NCBI RefSeq assembly: GCF_036499745.1 | Contig: NZ_DASYDG010000033.1 | Span: forward strand, 1 to 64,000 | Length of the DNA: 64,000 nucleotides | Direction: 5' to 3' | Source: Pinirhizobacter sp036499745 | Lineage (GTDB): Bacteria > Pseudomonadota > Gammaproteobacteria > Xanthomonadales > Rhodanobacteraceae | In this document: positions 9,904 to 18,802 of the stretch, in pieces | How the letters are laid out: every line of letters begins with the position of its first letter | How positions within the stretch are numbered: the first letter of the stretch is position 1 | Made by a program: the position numbers and the translations under genes | The notes under the pieces: generated by a model | What the model was told of the DNA's origin: nothing | The model's database searches: none | The model's input: the letters and a program-made list of their open reading frames with translations, nothing else

Positions 9904-11616
9904 CTAGAACCGCGCGTTCATTTCAAGCTGGATCACGTCAATCGACAGCGGCGGCCCGTACACCTGCTTGGCATTGAAGTAGCGCGCTGACAACCAGGTG
10001 TACTTGTTCAGGCCGTAGCTGCCGCTAAACACGAAGCCCTTGGCGTTGGTGCCGCCCAGGTGGAAGTCCGGATCGTTCAGGCCATCGACCACGGCATCCG
10101 GCTGCAGGTACTTGTAAGCGAACACCACGTTCCAGTCGTTGACTTCGGTAGGCTGCGGATGGCCAAGGGTGGCGCGCAGCATCCAGCCCACCGGACCGCT
10201 CTTGTAGCTGTCGGCGGTGATATCACCGCTGCCGAAGTTGTTCACCAGCCGGTTCAGCCCGATGTTCGGGCCGAAGGCATCGGCGCTGTGGTAAGACATG
10301 TTGCGCACGTACTCAGCCTCCAGGCGAAGCGGCGTACCGGCTACGTGCATGTCCAGCTGGGTGATCGCATCGGCCAGGTGGTAGTCGTACACCAGGCCCA
10401 CGAACTGCGGTTGGGCGTAGGCGCTGGGCGAGGACGGATCGGGCACGATGTCACGCAGCAGGAACAGCGAGTTGCCCTTCTGCATATAGGCCGGGCGCGT
10501 GTTGTCGGTGCTGCAGAAATCCACGCCCTGGTAGATCGCGCATGGGCTGGACAACTCACCGCGCAAGTCGTTGAAGCGGTAATAGGCCAGCGCGGTCTTC
10601 CACTGCGTGTCTTCGCTGATCTTCCAGTTCACGCCCACCTGGGCGGCGGTCAGCCACTTGTCGCGGCTGGAATCCTTCGGGCTCTGGGTGCTGGGGAAGT
10701 CATCGGCCTGGTACTCGATCGGGAACATGCCCGCCGTGGCAAAACCGCTGAGGTCGCCAACCAGCGGCACGTTGAACTTGCCGGCAAGGCCGTCGAAGTT
10801 CAGGTCGTTGGCAAACAGCAGGTCGCTGCTCATGAACGGGTTGGGCATGCGGCCACCGGTAATGGCGAACCAATCGGCCGGCTTCCAGGTCAGGTAGGCC
10901 TGGTCGAGCCAGAGATCCTTCTTGGTGAAGCCGCCGCCCAGGGTCTGCGTGGTCGACACCGGATTGTTGTCGTTGCCGGTACCCAGGGCGATGCCTGCGC
11001 TTACCGTGTCACCCAAGGTGATGTCGGCCTTCAGGCGCGCTCGGATGCGCAGCGAGTTGGTGCGGTTTTCCAGCGTGTTCAACAACGGCGGCGGGTTCTG
11101 CGAATTGAGGTCGTAAGGGCCATTGCGGTTGAGCGAGGCGAAGTCGACCACTGGCGAGGCATTGCCCTTGTCGAAGTAGTTGAATTGGTCGCGGAAGCGC
11201 ATGTCGCCGGACCACGCAATGCGGTCGAGCCAGCCTGGCAGGGCGTCGGGCTGGGCCCAGTGCTCCGCGCGCGCCTGCGCCATCACTTCCTGCTTCACTT
11301 CATCGCGGATCTGGTTACGCACCACCTGCGGCACGTACTGCACATGCACCGGGCCCGTGGCGGGAACGGCCTGGTCGGCCGGCGGCACGGCGGCGGGCGT
11401 TGCCTGCGCAGCTTCCGCGTTGGCCTGTGCGATCAGGCCATCGGCGTCAGCCTGGGTCAGCACGCCGCGCTTCACCAGCAGGCGCACCAGGTTGATCGTG
11501 GCGTTGGACGACGGCGAGGTCTGTGCCATCGCCGGGGCCGCGCCCAGCGCAAGCCCGATGGCCACCGCCAGCACGCCGAACCGAAGCGAGCGCTGAAGGG
11601 CTTTGTGCATGGTCAT
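9904..11616 (-). CDS. Putative outer-membrane porin (Porin_5-like)
   Basis: About 570 residues. The start at ATG 11616 has GGAG six bases upstream and begins a signal peptide ending AMAQ. An N-terminal helical/periplasmic region (about 30-110) resembles the oligomerisation segment of putative porins (INLVRLLVKRGVLTQADADG). The remainder is a beta-barrel rich in aromatic and Gly/Asn/Asp residues (WSGDMRFRDQFNYF, LRIRARLKADITLG) and ends in F (MNARF), the usual terminal signature of outer-membrane barrels. It lies between tonB and the coiled-coil gene, so it is likely part of the same envelope machine, as an export or uptake pore gated or assisted by TonB. The product is named putative porin from general family resemblance; substrate unknown. 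Confidence 0.85.
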   Translation of the reverse strand: MTMHKALQRSLRFGVLAVAIGLALGAAPAMAQTSPSSNATINLVRLLVKRGVLTQADADGLIAQANAEAAQATPAAVPPADQAVPATGPVHVQYVPQVVRNQIRDEVKQEVMAQARAEHWAQPDALPGWLDRIAWSGDMRFRDQFNYFDKGNASPVVDFASLNRNGPYDLNSQNPPPLLNTLENRTNSLRIRARLKADITLGDTVSAGIALGTGNDNNPVSTTQTLGGGFTKKDLWLDQAYLTWKPADWFAITGGRMPNPFMSSDLLFANDLNFDGLAGKFNVPLVGDLSGFATAGMFPIEYQADDFPSTQSPKDSSRDKWLTAAQVGVNWKISEDTQWKTALAYYRFNDLRGELSSPCAIYQGVDFCSTDNTRPAYMQKGNSLFLLRDIVPDPSSPSAYAQPQFVGLVYDYHLADAITQLDMHVAGTPLRLEAEYVRNMSYHSADAFGPNIGLNRLVNNFGSGDITADSYKSGPVGWMLRATLGHPQPTEVNDWNVVFAYKYLQPDAVVDGLNDPDFHLGGTNAKGFVFSGSYGLNKYTWLSARYFNAKQVYGPPLSIDVIQLEMNARF

Positions 11617-11668
11617 GCTTTTCTCCGGAACTTTAAAAAGTCGTGTGCTGTTCATGGGCATGGATAAG

Positions 11669-12364
11669 TCAGCCGGGTCGGCGGCCGCGGATCAGCACGC
11701 GCAAGGGGAAGTGCGTGGTTGCCGGCGGTGGCACATCGACCGCGGGCATTGCCCGCAAGGCCTCGGCCAGCGCGGCATCGGTTTTTTCACTGCCGGTAGA
11801 ATTGACCAGCTGCGCGCGGGTAAGCCGTCCATCGGGATCCATCCAGATGTCCACGCGCACCTCGAAGGCGAGGCGGTTGACGCGTTCGTCGCGCTGCACG
11901 GCCTGCTGTATGGCATAACCCAGGTACTGGTCGTACGACGCACCGCCGACACCCGTACCGCCATTGGCGCCCACCATGCCGCCGCCCTCGCCCGCGCCGA
12001 TGTTGAAGGCGTCGTTGCCGGCCTGGGCGGGACCATTGATGGTCACCTGCTTGGCGGTGTCCGGTGCCTGCTTGGGCGCTTCAACGGGCTTCGCCGGGCT
12101 GTTCGGCTTCGGCAATTCCTGTTCCACTTCCTGCTTCTTCGGCTCCGGCGGCTTTTCCTTCGGCGGCGGGGGTGGCGGAGGCAATGGCGTGATGGTGGCG
12201 ATGCGCGGCGCCGAGCGGCGCACGCCCACTTCGCTGCCGGCGAACTTCCAGATGGCGAAGGCCGCCAGCAGCACTAGCGTCAACAGCACGATCCAGCCAC
12301 GCCAGCGTTGCCAGCGCGCCGCACCCGGCGAGGGCTCGACCCAGTTGGGAGGACCTGACGTCAT
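11669..12364 (-). CDS. TonB-family energy transducer
   Basis: 231 residues. A cytoplasmic N-terminus, one membrane anchor (about 24-42), and a Pro/Lys/Glu-rich periplasmic spacer (about 59-110, with a run of eight prolines) precede a Gly-rich linker and a C-terminal TonB/TolA-like domain (about 140-228, DPDGRLTRAQLVNSTGSEKTD). TonB proteins carry energy from ExbB/ExbD to outer-membrane proteins. The start overlaps the exbD stop by four bases, so it belongs to the ExbB-ExbD-TonB unit. Its natural clients are probably encoded in the same operon (porin or TpsB), because no classical TonB-dependent receptor lies beside it. That last point is inference. Confidence 0.9.
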   Translation of the reverse strand: MTSGPPNWVEPSPGAARWQRWRGWIVLLTLVLLAAFAIWKFAGSEVGVRRSAPRIATITPLPPPPPPPKEKPPEPKKQEVEQELPKPNSPAKPVEAPKQAPDTAKQVTINGPAQAGNDAFNIGAGEGGGMVGANGGTGVGGASYDQYLGYAIQQAVQRDERVNRLAFEVRVDIWMDPDGRLTRAQLVNSTGSEKTDAALAEALRAMPAVDVPPPATTHFPLRVLIRGRRPG

Positions 12365-12765
12365 GTGGACTGCTTGCCCGTGACCAGGCCCACCTGGCTC
12401 AGATCCAGTCGGCGCAGCAGATCGAGGATGTCCACCACCTTCTGGTACTGGACATTGGCATCACCTTTCACGATCACCGGGAAATCGGGTGTGGATGCCT
12501 TCTGCGTGCGCAGCCGCTGCTCGAGCTCATCCAGGGTTACCGGGAAGGCATCAAGGAAGATCTGCCCGGTTTCGGACACCGTGATGGCCTTGGTCTGCGC
12601 CTTGGAAAGGCTCACCGAGGCGCTGGCCTTGGGCAGGTTCACCTTCACGCCCTGCACCGAGGCCGTGGTCATGATGATGAAGATCACCAGCAGTACGTAC
12701 GCCAGGTCGAGCATGGGCGTGATGTTGATGTCGTCGTACGGCTTGTCGTCGTCCTGGGCGCGCAT
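12361..12765 (-). CDS. exbD: ExbD biopolymer transport protein
   Basis: 134 residues, normal for ExbD. A short N-terminus, one transmembrane helix (about 18-36) containing Asp20 in the motif NITPMLDLAYVLL (the proton-path aspartate of ExbD/TolR/MotB), then a periplasmic domain. It couples proton flow through ExbB to movement of TonB. An AGAGGAAG RBS precedes the ATG at good spacing, and the stop overlaps the TonB start. It sits directly after the unusual ExbB gene. Confidence 0.95.
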   Translation of the reverse strand: MRAQDDDKPYDDINITPMLDLAYVLLVIFIIMTTASVQGVKVNLPKASASVSLSKAQTKAITVSETGQIFLDAFPVTLDELEQRLRTQKASTPDFPVIVKGDANVQYQKVVDILDLLRRLDLSQVGLVTGKQST

Positions 12766-12777
12766 GGGATACTTCCT

Positions 12778-14610
12778 CTAGCCTTCCAGGGATTTCTGGT
12801 CGACGCTGCGATGCAGCTCGGCCAGGCGCGTGGTGAACTCATCGACGAACACCTGCATGTTCGCGGTGACGTTCTTGTTGCGGGTAAGCAGGTAGTTGTA
12901 GCCAAACAATGCCGGGATCGCGACGACAAGGCCTGCGATCGTGGCCAGCAGCGCCGCGGCGATGCCGGGGGCGATGGCGTTCACGTTCACGTCGCCCGCG
13001 GCGGCAATGGCGGCGAAGGTGATCATCACACCCACCACCGTTCCCAGCAGGCCCAGGAAGGGCCCGCCGGAAATCGCGATGGTCAGCAGCACCATCGATT
13101 TGGACAGTGCCTGGTTCTCGCGCACAAGCGTGGCATCCATGGCAGCGCGGATCGCTTCGATCGATTCGGAGGCGATCACCACATGCCCGCTGCTATCACG
13201 GCGGCGCCAGACTTCCCGGGCGCCGGTGGCGTACAAGTGGTACAGCGACGACTCGCCGAATTCCCGGCGGCCGCCGGCGTTGGCCGTATCGGAACCTGCC
13301 AGGCCAAGCAGGTCGTTGCCCAGTTCGTGGTAGCGCGACAGGAAACGATCGTTGGCCGCGGTGATGGTGGACACATAGCGCCCCTTGCGCCACATCACCA
13401 CCCACGACAGCACCGCCATGATCATCAGGATGCCGATCACCACCCATGCATCGGCGGTGACGGACTTGACGATGATGCCGAAGTAACCAAAGCCGGCGCC
13501 CGACTTCTTCTCGTCTTCGCCGTACTGCACCAGCTTGGTTTCGGCGCCCTGGGCATACGCATCAAGATGCACGACGGTGGCGGAGCGGGCGATGCGCGAG
13601 AGGCGAAGTTCGTCCAGATCACCCACGAAAGGCGCGGTGACTGGCGCGGGCGTGTTCGTGGCCCCGCCCGTGATCGCATCCGAGGCGGCATCCGCGCCAA
13701 TCGTGGCGGCGACGGTAAAGGCCGGCAGTGCGGCGGCGACGTCACCATAGGGCGCGCCGTTCACATACAGCTGGACCTTGCCGTTGGCGGCCGTAACGGC
13801 GATATGCGTCCACTGCCCGGCTTTGATGGCACCCGCCGTGGCGTTGGGCTGCGAGGCCACGCCGTTGACGTCGACGAAGGGAAGGCCACCGGCATCCAGG
13901 CCCACCAGGAGGTCACGGCCATCCTGGCGCCGCGCATAAACCAGTTCACGGGCGGTGGGAAGCGCGTCCACTTTCAGCCAGGTGCTGAAGGTGAAGCCGC
14001 CACCGTCGGTGGTATTGAGCGATGCACTGCTCGGCAGTACCAGCGGCGAGCTGCCGTCCAGGTGCGCCGCCTTGCCGATCACACCATCGATGGTGCGCAC
14101 GGCACCGTGTTGCGCGTTGTTGGCGTAGGCGGTGGCGTCTTTCGGGCTCGACCCGGCTGCATCGTCGAAGTGATAGACCAGGCTGTAGTCGGCGTCGAAC
14201 ACCGCGCTGCCCTTGCCTGTGGCCACCGCCTTGCTGTTGCCGTAGTACATCCAGATAGGCTGCTGCGTGGACACACCGATATCCGGGATATCCACCCAGA
14301 TCATCGCTACGCCCAGCAATGGATCAAAGCGCTCGATCTGGTAGTTCAGGGGCGTCTTGCCGTCGGCAGCGATGAAGCGGATGTCACCACCGCCCTCACC
14401 CACACCGTCGAACTGGAAATTGCCCGAGTGCAGGCGAATCAGCAGGGGTACGCGCCCCGTCGCCTGGGTCAGGTTGCCACCGGCAGGCGTGCTGTCGATG
14501 GTGATCGCCTTCCGATAGGCGTAATCGGAATCCCACCAGGACGTATCGGCGCGAACCACCTGGGGCAACCAGGCAAGAACGATGAGGCAGGCCAAGGTCA
14601 AAAATCGCAT
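12778..14610 (-). CDS. ExbB-type proton channel with DUF2341 and LamG-like periplasmic head
   Basis: 610 residues, far longer than ordinary ExbB (about 240). Residues 1-21 are a signal peptide. Residues about 24-130 (WWDSDYAYRKAITI, then an IERFDPLLG region) match DUF2341. Residues about 140-345 form a concanavalin A/LamG-like fold (FSTWLKVD, GQWTHIAVTAANGKVQLYVNG, LDELRLS). TM1 is about 388-407, then a cytoplasmic stretch, then TM2 (506-536) and TM3 (547-575) with the MotA/TolQ/ExbB signature around GPFLGLLGTVVGVM. The channel part should power TonB through ExbD. The large head would face the periplasm and could bind glycans, peptidoglycan or the TpsA passenger. It lies between tpsB and exbD in one operon. 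The architecture is read directly from sequence; the ligand is unknown. Confidence 0.92.
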   Translation of the reverse strand: MRFLTLACLIVLAWLPQVVRADTSWWDSDYAYRKAITIDSTPAGGNLTQATGRVPLLIRLHSGNFQFDGVGEGGGDIRFIAADGKTPLNYQIERFDPLLGVAMIWVDIPDIGVSTQQPIWMYYGNSKAVATGKGSAVFDADYSLVYHFDDAAGSSPKDATAYANNAQHGAVRTIDGVIGKAAHLDGSSPLVLPSSASLNTTDGGGFTFSTWLKVDALPTARELVYARRQDGRDLLVGLDAGGLPFVDVNGVASQPNATAGAIKAGQWTHIAVTAANGKVQLYVNGAPYGDVAAALPAFTVAATIGADAASDAITGGATNTPAPVTAPFVGDLDELRLSRIARSATVVHLDAYAQGAETKLVQYGEDEKKSGAGFGYFGIIVKSVTADAWVVIGILMIMAVLSWVVMWRKGRYVSTITAANDRFLSRYHELGNDLLGLAGSDTANAGGRREFGESSLYHLYATGAREVWRRRDSSGHVVIASESIEAIRAAMDATLVRENQALSKSMVLLTIAISGGPFLGLLGTVVGVMITFAAIAAAGDVNVNAIAPGIAAALLATIAGLVVAIPALFGYNYLLTRNKNVTANMQVFVDEFTTRLAELHRSVDQKSLEG

Positions 14611-14651
14611 AGCTTGTATTCCCCTGAAAGTACGGTCCCCGGCCTTGCGGC

Positions 14652-16289
14652 CTACAGATCCGCCCTGAGACTGAAATGGATGCGTGTGTCGTGCGCGCGC
14701 GTGGACTGTCCGTCCTTGAACGGAAAGGCGACCTCGAGCGTGCCGGAAAGGATGTTGAACACTTCAAAGCGCGTACCCAGGCCTGCACTCAGAAGGTTGA
14801 AGCGGGTCTGGCGCGTGTCGCCCAGGCTCGGGTCATTCACGTCCACCGGCTGGGCCAGCGCATTGGAAAGCAACAGGTGGGCGGCGTCGACGAAGGCATG
14901 GAATCGCAGGTCGTTGACCGGCTTACCAAGGTTGCCTCCCAGCGATGGGGTGCGCAGTTCCACCGAACCGATCACGCCGTGGTCGGCGGTGTCTTCCGCT
15001 TCCAGGTAACCGCGCACGGAACTGTCGCCGCCCGCGGCAAACTGTTCGCTCGATACCAGCGATGTGTTCGATGCCTGGGCACTGCCACGCAGCGCCATGC
15101 TGAAGCCGTTGGTGAAGTTGTACACATGACCCAGGTCGCCCTTCGCGTAGAAGAAGTCAGCCTTGGCCTGGTAGCGCTGGTTGTCGAACTGTGCCGAGTT
15201 GCTGCCGCCGGCGCGCATGCCCGCCGTGGCGCCGATGGAGAACGTGGTGGTGGATTTTTCCCGTGCCACCTGCCCGCTGTAGGTGGCGGTGAAGGGAATA
15301 TAGGTGATCGGCGATTTCGACTCGGCGCCGTTGAAGCCTATGTTCTGGTCGAAATGCTTGCGGCTTACGCCCAGGTTCACCGACTGCGCAAATCCGCCAT
15401 GCGTGGGCAAGGTGGCGATGAACTGGAAGCCGAAGGCATTGCCCTTGCCCAGCACCGTGGTGCCACCGACGATATTCGCGTTGCTGTTGGATTTGTACGC
15501 CGTGCCCAGCACGCTCCAGGTGTCGTCCAACGGTGCCAGGTAGGAACCGGCATACACCTCGGCGGCCTGGCGGTCGGACGGCGCCACGATATAGGTGAAC
15601 GAAGCGGACTGTCCCTTCTGCCACAGGTTGTCGTTGCGCACCGAAGCCGTGGTGCGCAACTCCGGCGTGTTCACGCTGTGGTCGTTGTTCACTTCCACGC
15701 TGCCGTGCCAGGGCGAGGCGTCGTCTACCTTCAGGGTGACATCCATCGTCTGCGACATCGTGCCGGGCTTGAGCACCGGCACCACCTGCTGGCCCGGCTG
15801 GCGGTTTACCTGGGTTAGCTGGTCCTGGGCGTTGTGGAAATTCGGCAGGGTTCCTTCGGCAAGGGCCGGCACGGCGTCACGAATGGCCTGCGGCGAGTGA
15901 TAGCGTGCACCTTCCACGCGCACGCGGCCGATGCTGTTCTCCATCACCTGCAGGTGGATCACGCCGCCCTTCACCGCCTGCTGCGGCACGTCCACCACCA
16001 CCGACTGGTAGCCGCGATCCTGGTACACCTTCTGTAGTGCATCGCGCGCGCCATTGACGTCACCCATCGACCGGCCGGGGCCGAGGTACGGGTAGACGGC
16101 CGTCTCGATATCTAGGGCCGGCAACGCGGTGTTGCCATCCACCACGTATTCGTTGACATCGAATGTCGCCGGCGCGGCAGCAACGGGCGCCTCCTGTGCC
16201 GGTGTGACCGATGCCGCGGCCCACAGCATGCCCATGCCGACGCACAGCCCTCGCCTTGCCATGCGTAGCGGTGGCACACATCCGCTCAT
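14652..16289 (-). CDS. Two-partner secretion transporter TpsB (ShlB/FhaC/HecB family)
   Basis: 545 residues, the usual TpsB size. After a signal peptide (cleaved near residue 32), a POTRA-like region spans about 48-120 (YVVDGNTALP, DRGYQSVVVDVP). A second periplasmic region precedes a 16-strand-type barrel; the hallmark VRGY motif is present (SSVRGY, near residue 425) and the chain ends RADL after beta-strand residues. It would recognise the TPS domain of the exoprotein encoded at 1-8685 and translocate it. ATG 16289 is used; an internal ATG at 16262 is possible. Seven genes separate it from tpsA, whereas classical loci put tpsB and tpsA side by side. Confidence 0.94.
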   Translation of the reverse strand: MSGCVPPLRMARRGLCVGMGMLWAAASVTPAQEAPVAAAPATFDVNEYVVDGNTALPALDIETAVYPYLGPGRSMGDVNGARDALQKVYQDRGYQSVVVDVPQQAVKGGVIHLQVMENSIGRVRVEGARYHSPQAIRDAVPALAEGTLPNFHNAQDQLTQVNRQPGQQVVPVLKPGTMSQTMDVTLKVDDASPWHGSVEVNNDHSVNTPELRTTASVRNDNLWQKGQSASFTYIVAPSDRQAAEVYAGSYLAPLDDTWSVLGTAYKSNSNANIVGGTTVLGKGNAFGFQFIATLPTHGGFAQSVNLGVSRKHFDQNIGFNGAESKSPITYIPFTATYSGQVAREKSTTTFSIGATAGMRAGGSNSAQFDNQRYQAKADFFYAKGDLGHVYNFTNGFSMALRGSAQASNTSLVSSEQFAAGGDSSVRGYLEAEDTADHGVIGSVELRTPSLGGNLGKPVNDLRFHAFVDAAHLLLSNALAQPVDVNDPSLGDTRQTRFNLLSAGLGTRFEVFNILSGTLEVAFPFKDGQSTRAHDTRIHFSLRADL

Positions 16290-16439
16290 ACGCCCACCCG
16301 CCGCCCGTGCTTGCTCACGCCGCCGTTTCCCCTGTGGTTAATCCGTTCGCACGCCGATAACGACGTGCTGCTCGTCTAACAGACGGACGCGGGCACGCCG
16401 CACTGAACCGTTGTCACAAAAGATTCACGTGCCACCGCC
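16290..16439 (-). promoter_or_regulatory. Gap between fecR-like gene and tpsB; candidate ECF promoter
   Basis: This is the only sizeable gap inside the sigma/anti-sigma/TPS block. On the minus strand it contains TTGTGACAACGG (around 16410) and, further downstream, CGTCCGTCTGTTAG (around 16380), a spacing that could serve an ECF sigma factor. No inverted repeat with a T run was found. It is the natural place for the promoter that the upstream sigma factor would use, but the -35/-10 assignment is a guess. Confidence 0.3.
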
Positions 16440-17423
16440 TCAGCCGAGGAGGATGACCCCGCCAGGCAACGTGGTGATGTCAGCGCCGTAGGCGTCGTGG
16501 ATCAGCGTGGCAATGTCGGCCATCTGGTCGAGCGAGAACCGGGCGTGCACCTTGCGTGCCGCCAGTTCGCGGTTGGTCAGGATAATTTTGCCGGGGCGAT
16601 AGCGATTGATATCGTCAATGACCGCCGACAGGGGTTCATCGTCATAAATCAGCAACTGGCGGCGCCACGCCATGGCTACGTCCGGGTTTACCGCCACGGC
16701 CACGCCCGGGCCCTGGTCGTCATAACCCAGTTGCTGCGATGGCTTCACCGTCGCTTCCAGGCCGCCACAGGCCAGTTCCGTGGAACCTTCCAGGCAGGTC
16801 ACCTGGACGCCGCGGTCCATGCAGCGCACGTTGCACTCGCTCGATGCCGCCGCCAGCACGCGGCCGTTGCCGGCCTGCACGGCGAAGGGCTGGGCCAGCC
16901 ACTGCCCGGTCGTGATCGTGGCCTCGCCTTCGAGCAGGGTCATGCCGCGACCGCCGGGTACTAGCCTGATCGCGGTTTGCGTATTCATTTCCACCACCAC
17001 GCCGCGCGCCACTTCCACGCGGCGCTGTTCGCCCTTGGCCGTGCGCAGGTCCGCGCCGTCGGCTTCGAGCCATGCAGTGATGGGCGCCCGCGCCAGTAAC
17101 ACCGCGGCAGTGGCGGCCACGGCACCACCGATGAATGCACGGCGGCTCATGCGCGGACCGCCACGATCGCGGCTGGGCTGTTTCCGGCTCAGCTGCGAGC
17201 TCTCGCGGATATTCGGGGCATGGCGAGCCAGGTCTTCCCACAGCATGCGCGTGCGTGCAAATGCCTGGGCATGTGCCGGGCTGCGCGCGCACCACTGGCG
17301 GAACGCCTGGGCGTCGGCCACGGTGGCGTGGCCTGAGGTCAGGCGTAGTAACCACGCCTGCGCTTCCCGGCGCAGCTCGTCGTCCGTTGTCCGGTGGAAT
17401 GGGTGACCGTCCATATCAGTCAA
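16440..17423 (-). CDS. FecR-family anti-sigma/sigma regulator
   Basis: 327 residues. Residues about 15-65 are the cytoplasmic anti-sigma region (DUF4880-like: EAQAWLLRLTSG, FRQWCARSPAHAQAF). A membrane anchor follows (about 105-125), preceded by SRRAFIGG, which resembles a twin-arginine motif. The FecR periplasmic domain follows, and the C-terminal STN-like segment (FSLDQMADIATLIHDAYGA) contacts the receptor-like protein in related systems. The start overlaps the sigma-factor stop by four bases. It should hold the ECF sigma factor inactive, or help activate it, until the STN protein (17958-18698) reports a signal. An extra cysteine pair (NVRC, VTC) in the periplasmic part is notable. Confidence 0.93.
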   Translation of the reverse strand: MTDMDGHPFHRTTDDELRREAQAWLLRLTSGHATVADAQAFRQWCARSPAHAQAFARTRMLWEDLARHAPNIRESSQLSRKQPSRDRGGPRMSRRAFIGGAVAATAAVLLARAPITAWLEADGADLRTAKGEQRRVEVARGVVVEMNTQTAIRLVPGGRGMTLLEGEATITTGQWLAQPFAVQAGNGRVLAAASSECNVRCMDRGVQVTCLEGSTELACGGLEATVKPSQQLGYDDQGPGVAVAVNPDVAMAWRRQLLIYDDEPLSAVIDDINRYRPGKIILTNRELAARKVHARFSLDQMADIATLIHDAYGADITTLPGGVILLG

Positions 17424-17956
17424 GACGTTTTACCGGAGCCGGGACCGAACCGCTGCGTTACTTTTCGGTCAAGTTGCCGCCCACAGTGCTCCAGGGCCTT
17501 CTTCAGTTCCTTGCCCACCATGCGCGTGGAAATGCCGAAATGGCGCGCGATATCGGCTTGCGGGGTTTCCTCCACACGCGCTGCCACCAGGATCGCGCGC
17601 TGGCGCGGCGTGAGTTCCATCAAGGCGGCCTCGAGCTGGCCGATTTCCTGGCGCGAGCGGAATACCCAGGCGGGATCGAGGCAGTCGTCGGCAATATGCA
17701 AAAGCTCGTCGATCTCACCGCCGGTCAGCAGCCTGCTGTTGGCCTTGCGCTGGTCGGCGGCGACGTTCAGCGCCATGCGGAACAGGTATCCCACGGGGTT
17801 GTGGACCACCCGATCGGAAGGACCCATGCCTTCCACGCGCAGGAAAGTCTCTTGCATCACGTCATTGACCAATTCGTCGGGGAGGCGGCGCCGGCGCAGC
17901 CGTCCGGCGAACGACTGGTAGTGCTCCATGAAAAGATTGAGCATCGTCGGCTGCAT
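17420..17956 (-). CDS. ECF RNA polymerase sigma factor (FecI-like)
   Basis: 178 residues from ATG 17956 (GGGAG ten bases upstream); an upstream GTG at 17977 would overlap the preceding gene and looks less likely. Region 2 spans about residues 12-75 (LVNDVMQETFLRVEG, NPVGYLFRMALNVAADQRK). Region 4 is about 108-160 (LTPRQRAILVAARVEETPQ then an HTH, IARHFGISTRMVGKELKKAL). It should direct RNA polymerase to surface-signalling promoters, most likely that of the downstream tpsB-to-tpsA genes. Its partner anti-sigma gene follows with a four-base overlap. Confidence 0.95.
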   Translation of the reverse strand: MQPTMLNLFMEHYQSFAGRLRRRRLPDELVNDVMQETFLRVEGMGPSDRVVHNPVGYLFRMALNVAADQRKANSRLLTGGEIDELLHIADDCLDPAWVFRSRQEIGQLEAALMELTPRQRAILVAARVEETPQADIARHFGISTRMVGKELKKALEHCGRQLDRKVTQRFGPGSGKTS

Positions 17957-17957
17957 G

Positions 17958-18698
17958 TCAGGCGGGCTCCCTGGCACTCACGCCGGTGCAGGGATCGGCC
18001 TTGCCCGGTGTGCGCGGCCGCAGCAGCAGGGTCACCGGCTGCGGCATCGCCGCCGGTGGCGGGGACAGGTGCACACTCCGCACGGCAGAGGCGATGGCGC
18101 GGTCGGAACCGTCATTACCGGTCGTGTCCAGGAGGTTCACTTTATCGACGGTGCCGGTGCCCGTGATCCACAGCTGCATCGCCAGGCGGAACGTACCCGG
18201 ACGGGTCGTCGCCGAAGCACACAGGGCCGCAGTGACCTGCGCCTGCAGTTCGCGCGCGTAGTTTTCCTCGACGAAGGAAGGCGTGTCGTCGTGGGCGTCT
18301 TCGGATGTTGAGCCGGCGAAGCTGAGGTTGGTCTCGGCACCGGGTCGTGTGTCGGGGATCACAGTAAACCCGCCATGGGCCGCGTACTGTGCGCGCAGGC
18401 CGGTGCCGGCCAGGAGTTCTCGCAAGGCATCGGCGGGATCGAACAGCCCCCGCACACCCGGCGACTGACGACCCTGGGTCAATGAGTCGTCGATCAGCAC
18501 GGCAAGGCCGGTGGCCTCGCTATAGGCACGAAGGGCCGTCACGAGCGGTTGCGCCGGTATGTCGAACCGAACTTCGTCATCGGTCACGTGGCTCGCTGCT
18601 GGCGCCACGGGGAGCTGCGTTCGCTCGGAGCCCAGGCATGGGAAGCTAAGGCAGGCCAGGACGCCGATCCACGCGACAGTGCCACGCGTCACGGCCAT
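17958..18698 (-). CDS. Barrel-less STN signalling protein with TonB-like C-terminus (VreA-like)
   Basis: 246 residues from ATG 18698, chosen because a clear signal peptide starts there with GGTGGA upstream; an ATG at 18752 adds 18 residues. After the signal peptide (cleaved near residue 23), an STN domain occupies about 43-115 (FDIPAQPLVTALRAYSEATG, LRELLAGTGLRAQYAAHGGFTV). Residues about 146-228 look like a TonB/TolA C-terminal fold (RLAMQLWITGTGTVDKVNLL, PQPVTLLLRP). There is no plug or beta-barrel, unlike FecA/FpvA. It is most like the VreA component of the P. aeruginosa PUMA3 system. It would carry a periplasmic signal to the FecR-type protein. The TonB-like reading of the C-terminus is mine and needs structural confirmation. 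Confidence 0.85.
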   Translation of the reverse strand: MAVTRGTVAWIGVLACLSFPCLGSERTQLPVAPAASHVTDDEVRFDIPAQPLVTALRAYSEATGLAVLIDDSLTQGRQSPGVRGLFDPADALRELLAGTGLRAQYAAHGGFTVIPDTRPGAETNLSFAGSTSEDAHDDTPSFVEENYARELQAQVTAALCASATTRPGTFRLAMQLWITGTGTVDKVNLLDTTGNDGSDRAIASAVRSVHLSPPPAAMPQPVTLLLRPRTPGKADPCTGVSAREPA

Positions 18699-18802
18699 CC
18701 CCGTCCACCCGAAAGGTCTTTGGTCTCTACCAACGGCTAACTTAGGTGCCATGCATAACAGTACGGCATCACTTTGATGACAATTTTCATGACAGACGCG
18801 TG

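Noticed and set aside
10060..11667. Plus-strand ORF of 535 codons
   Set aside because: Antisense to the porin gene, which has a signal peptide, RBS and terminal Phe.
12811..15009. Plus-strand ORF of 732 codons
   Set aside because: Antisense to ExbB and TpsB; Arg/Gly/His-rich translation without domains, caused by high GC.
17957..17977. GTG start for the sigma factor
   Set aside because: It would overlap the previous gene by 20 bases; ATG 17956 fits better.
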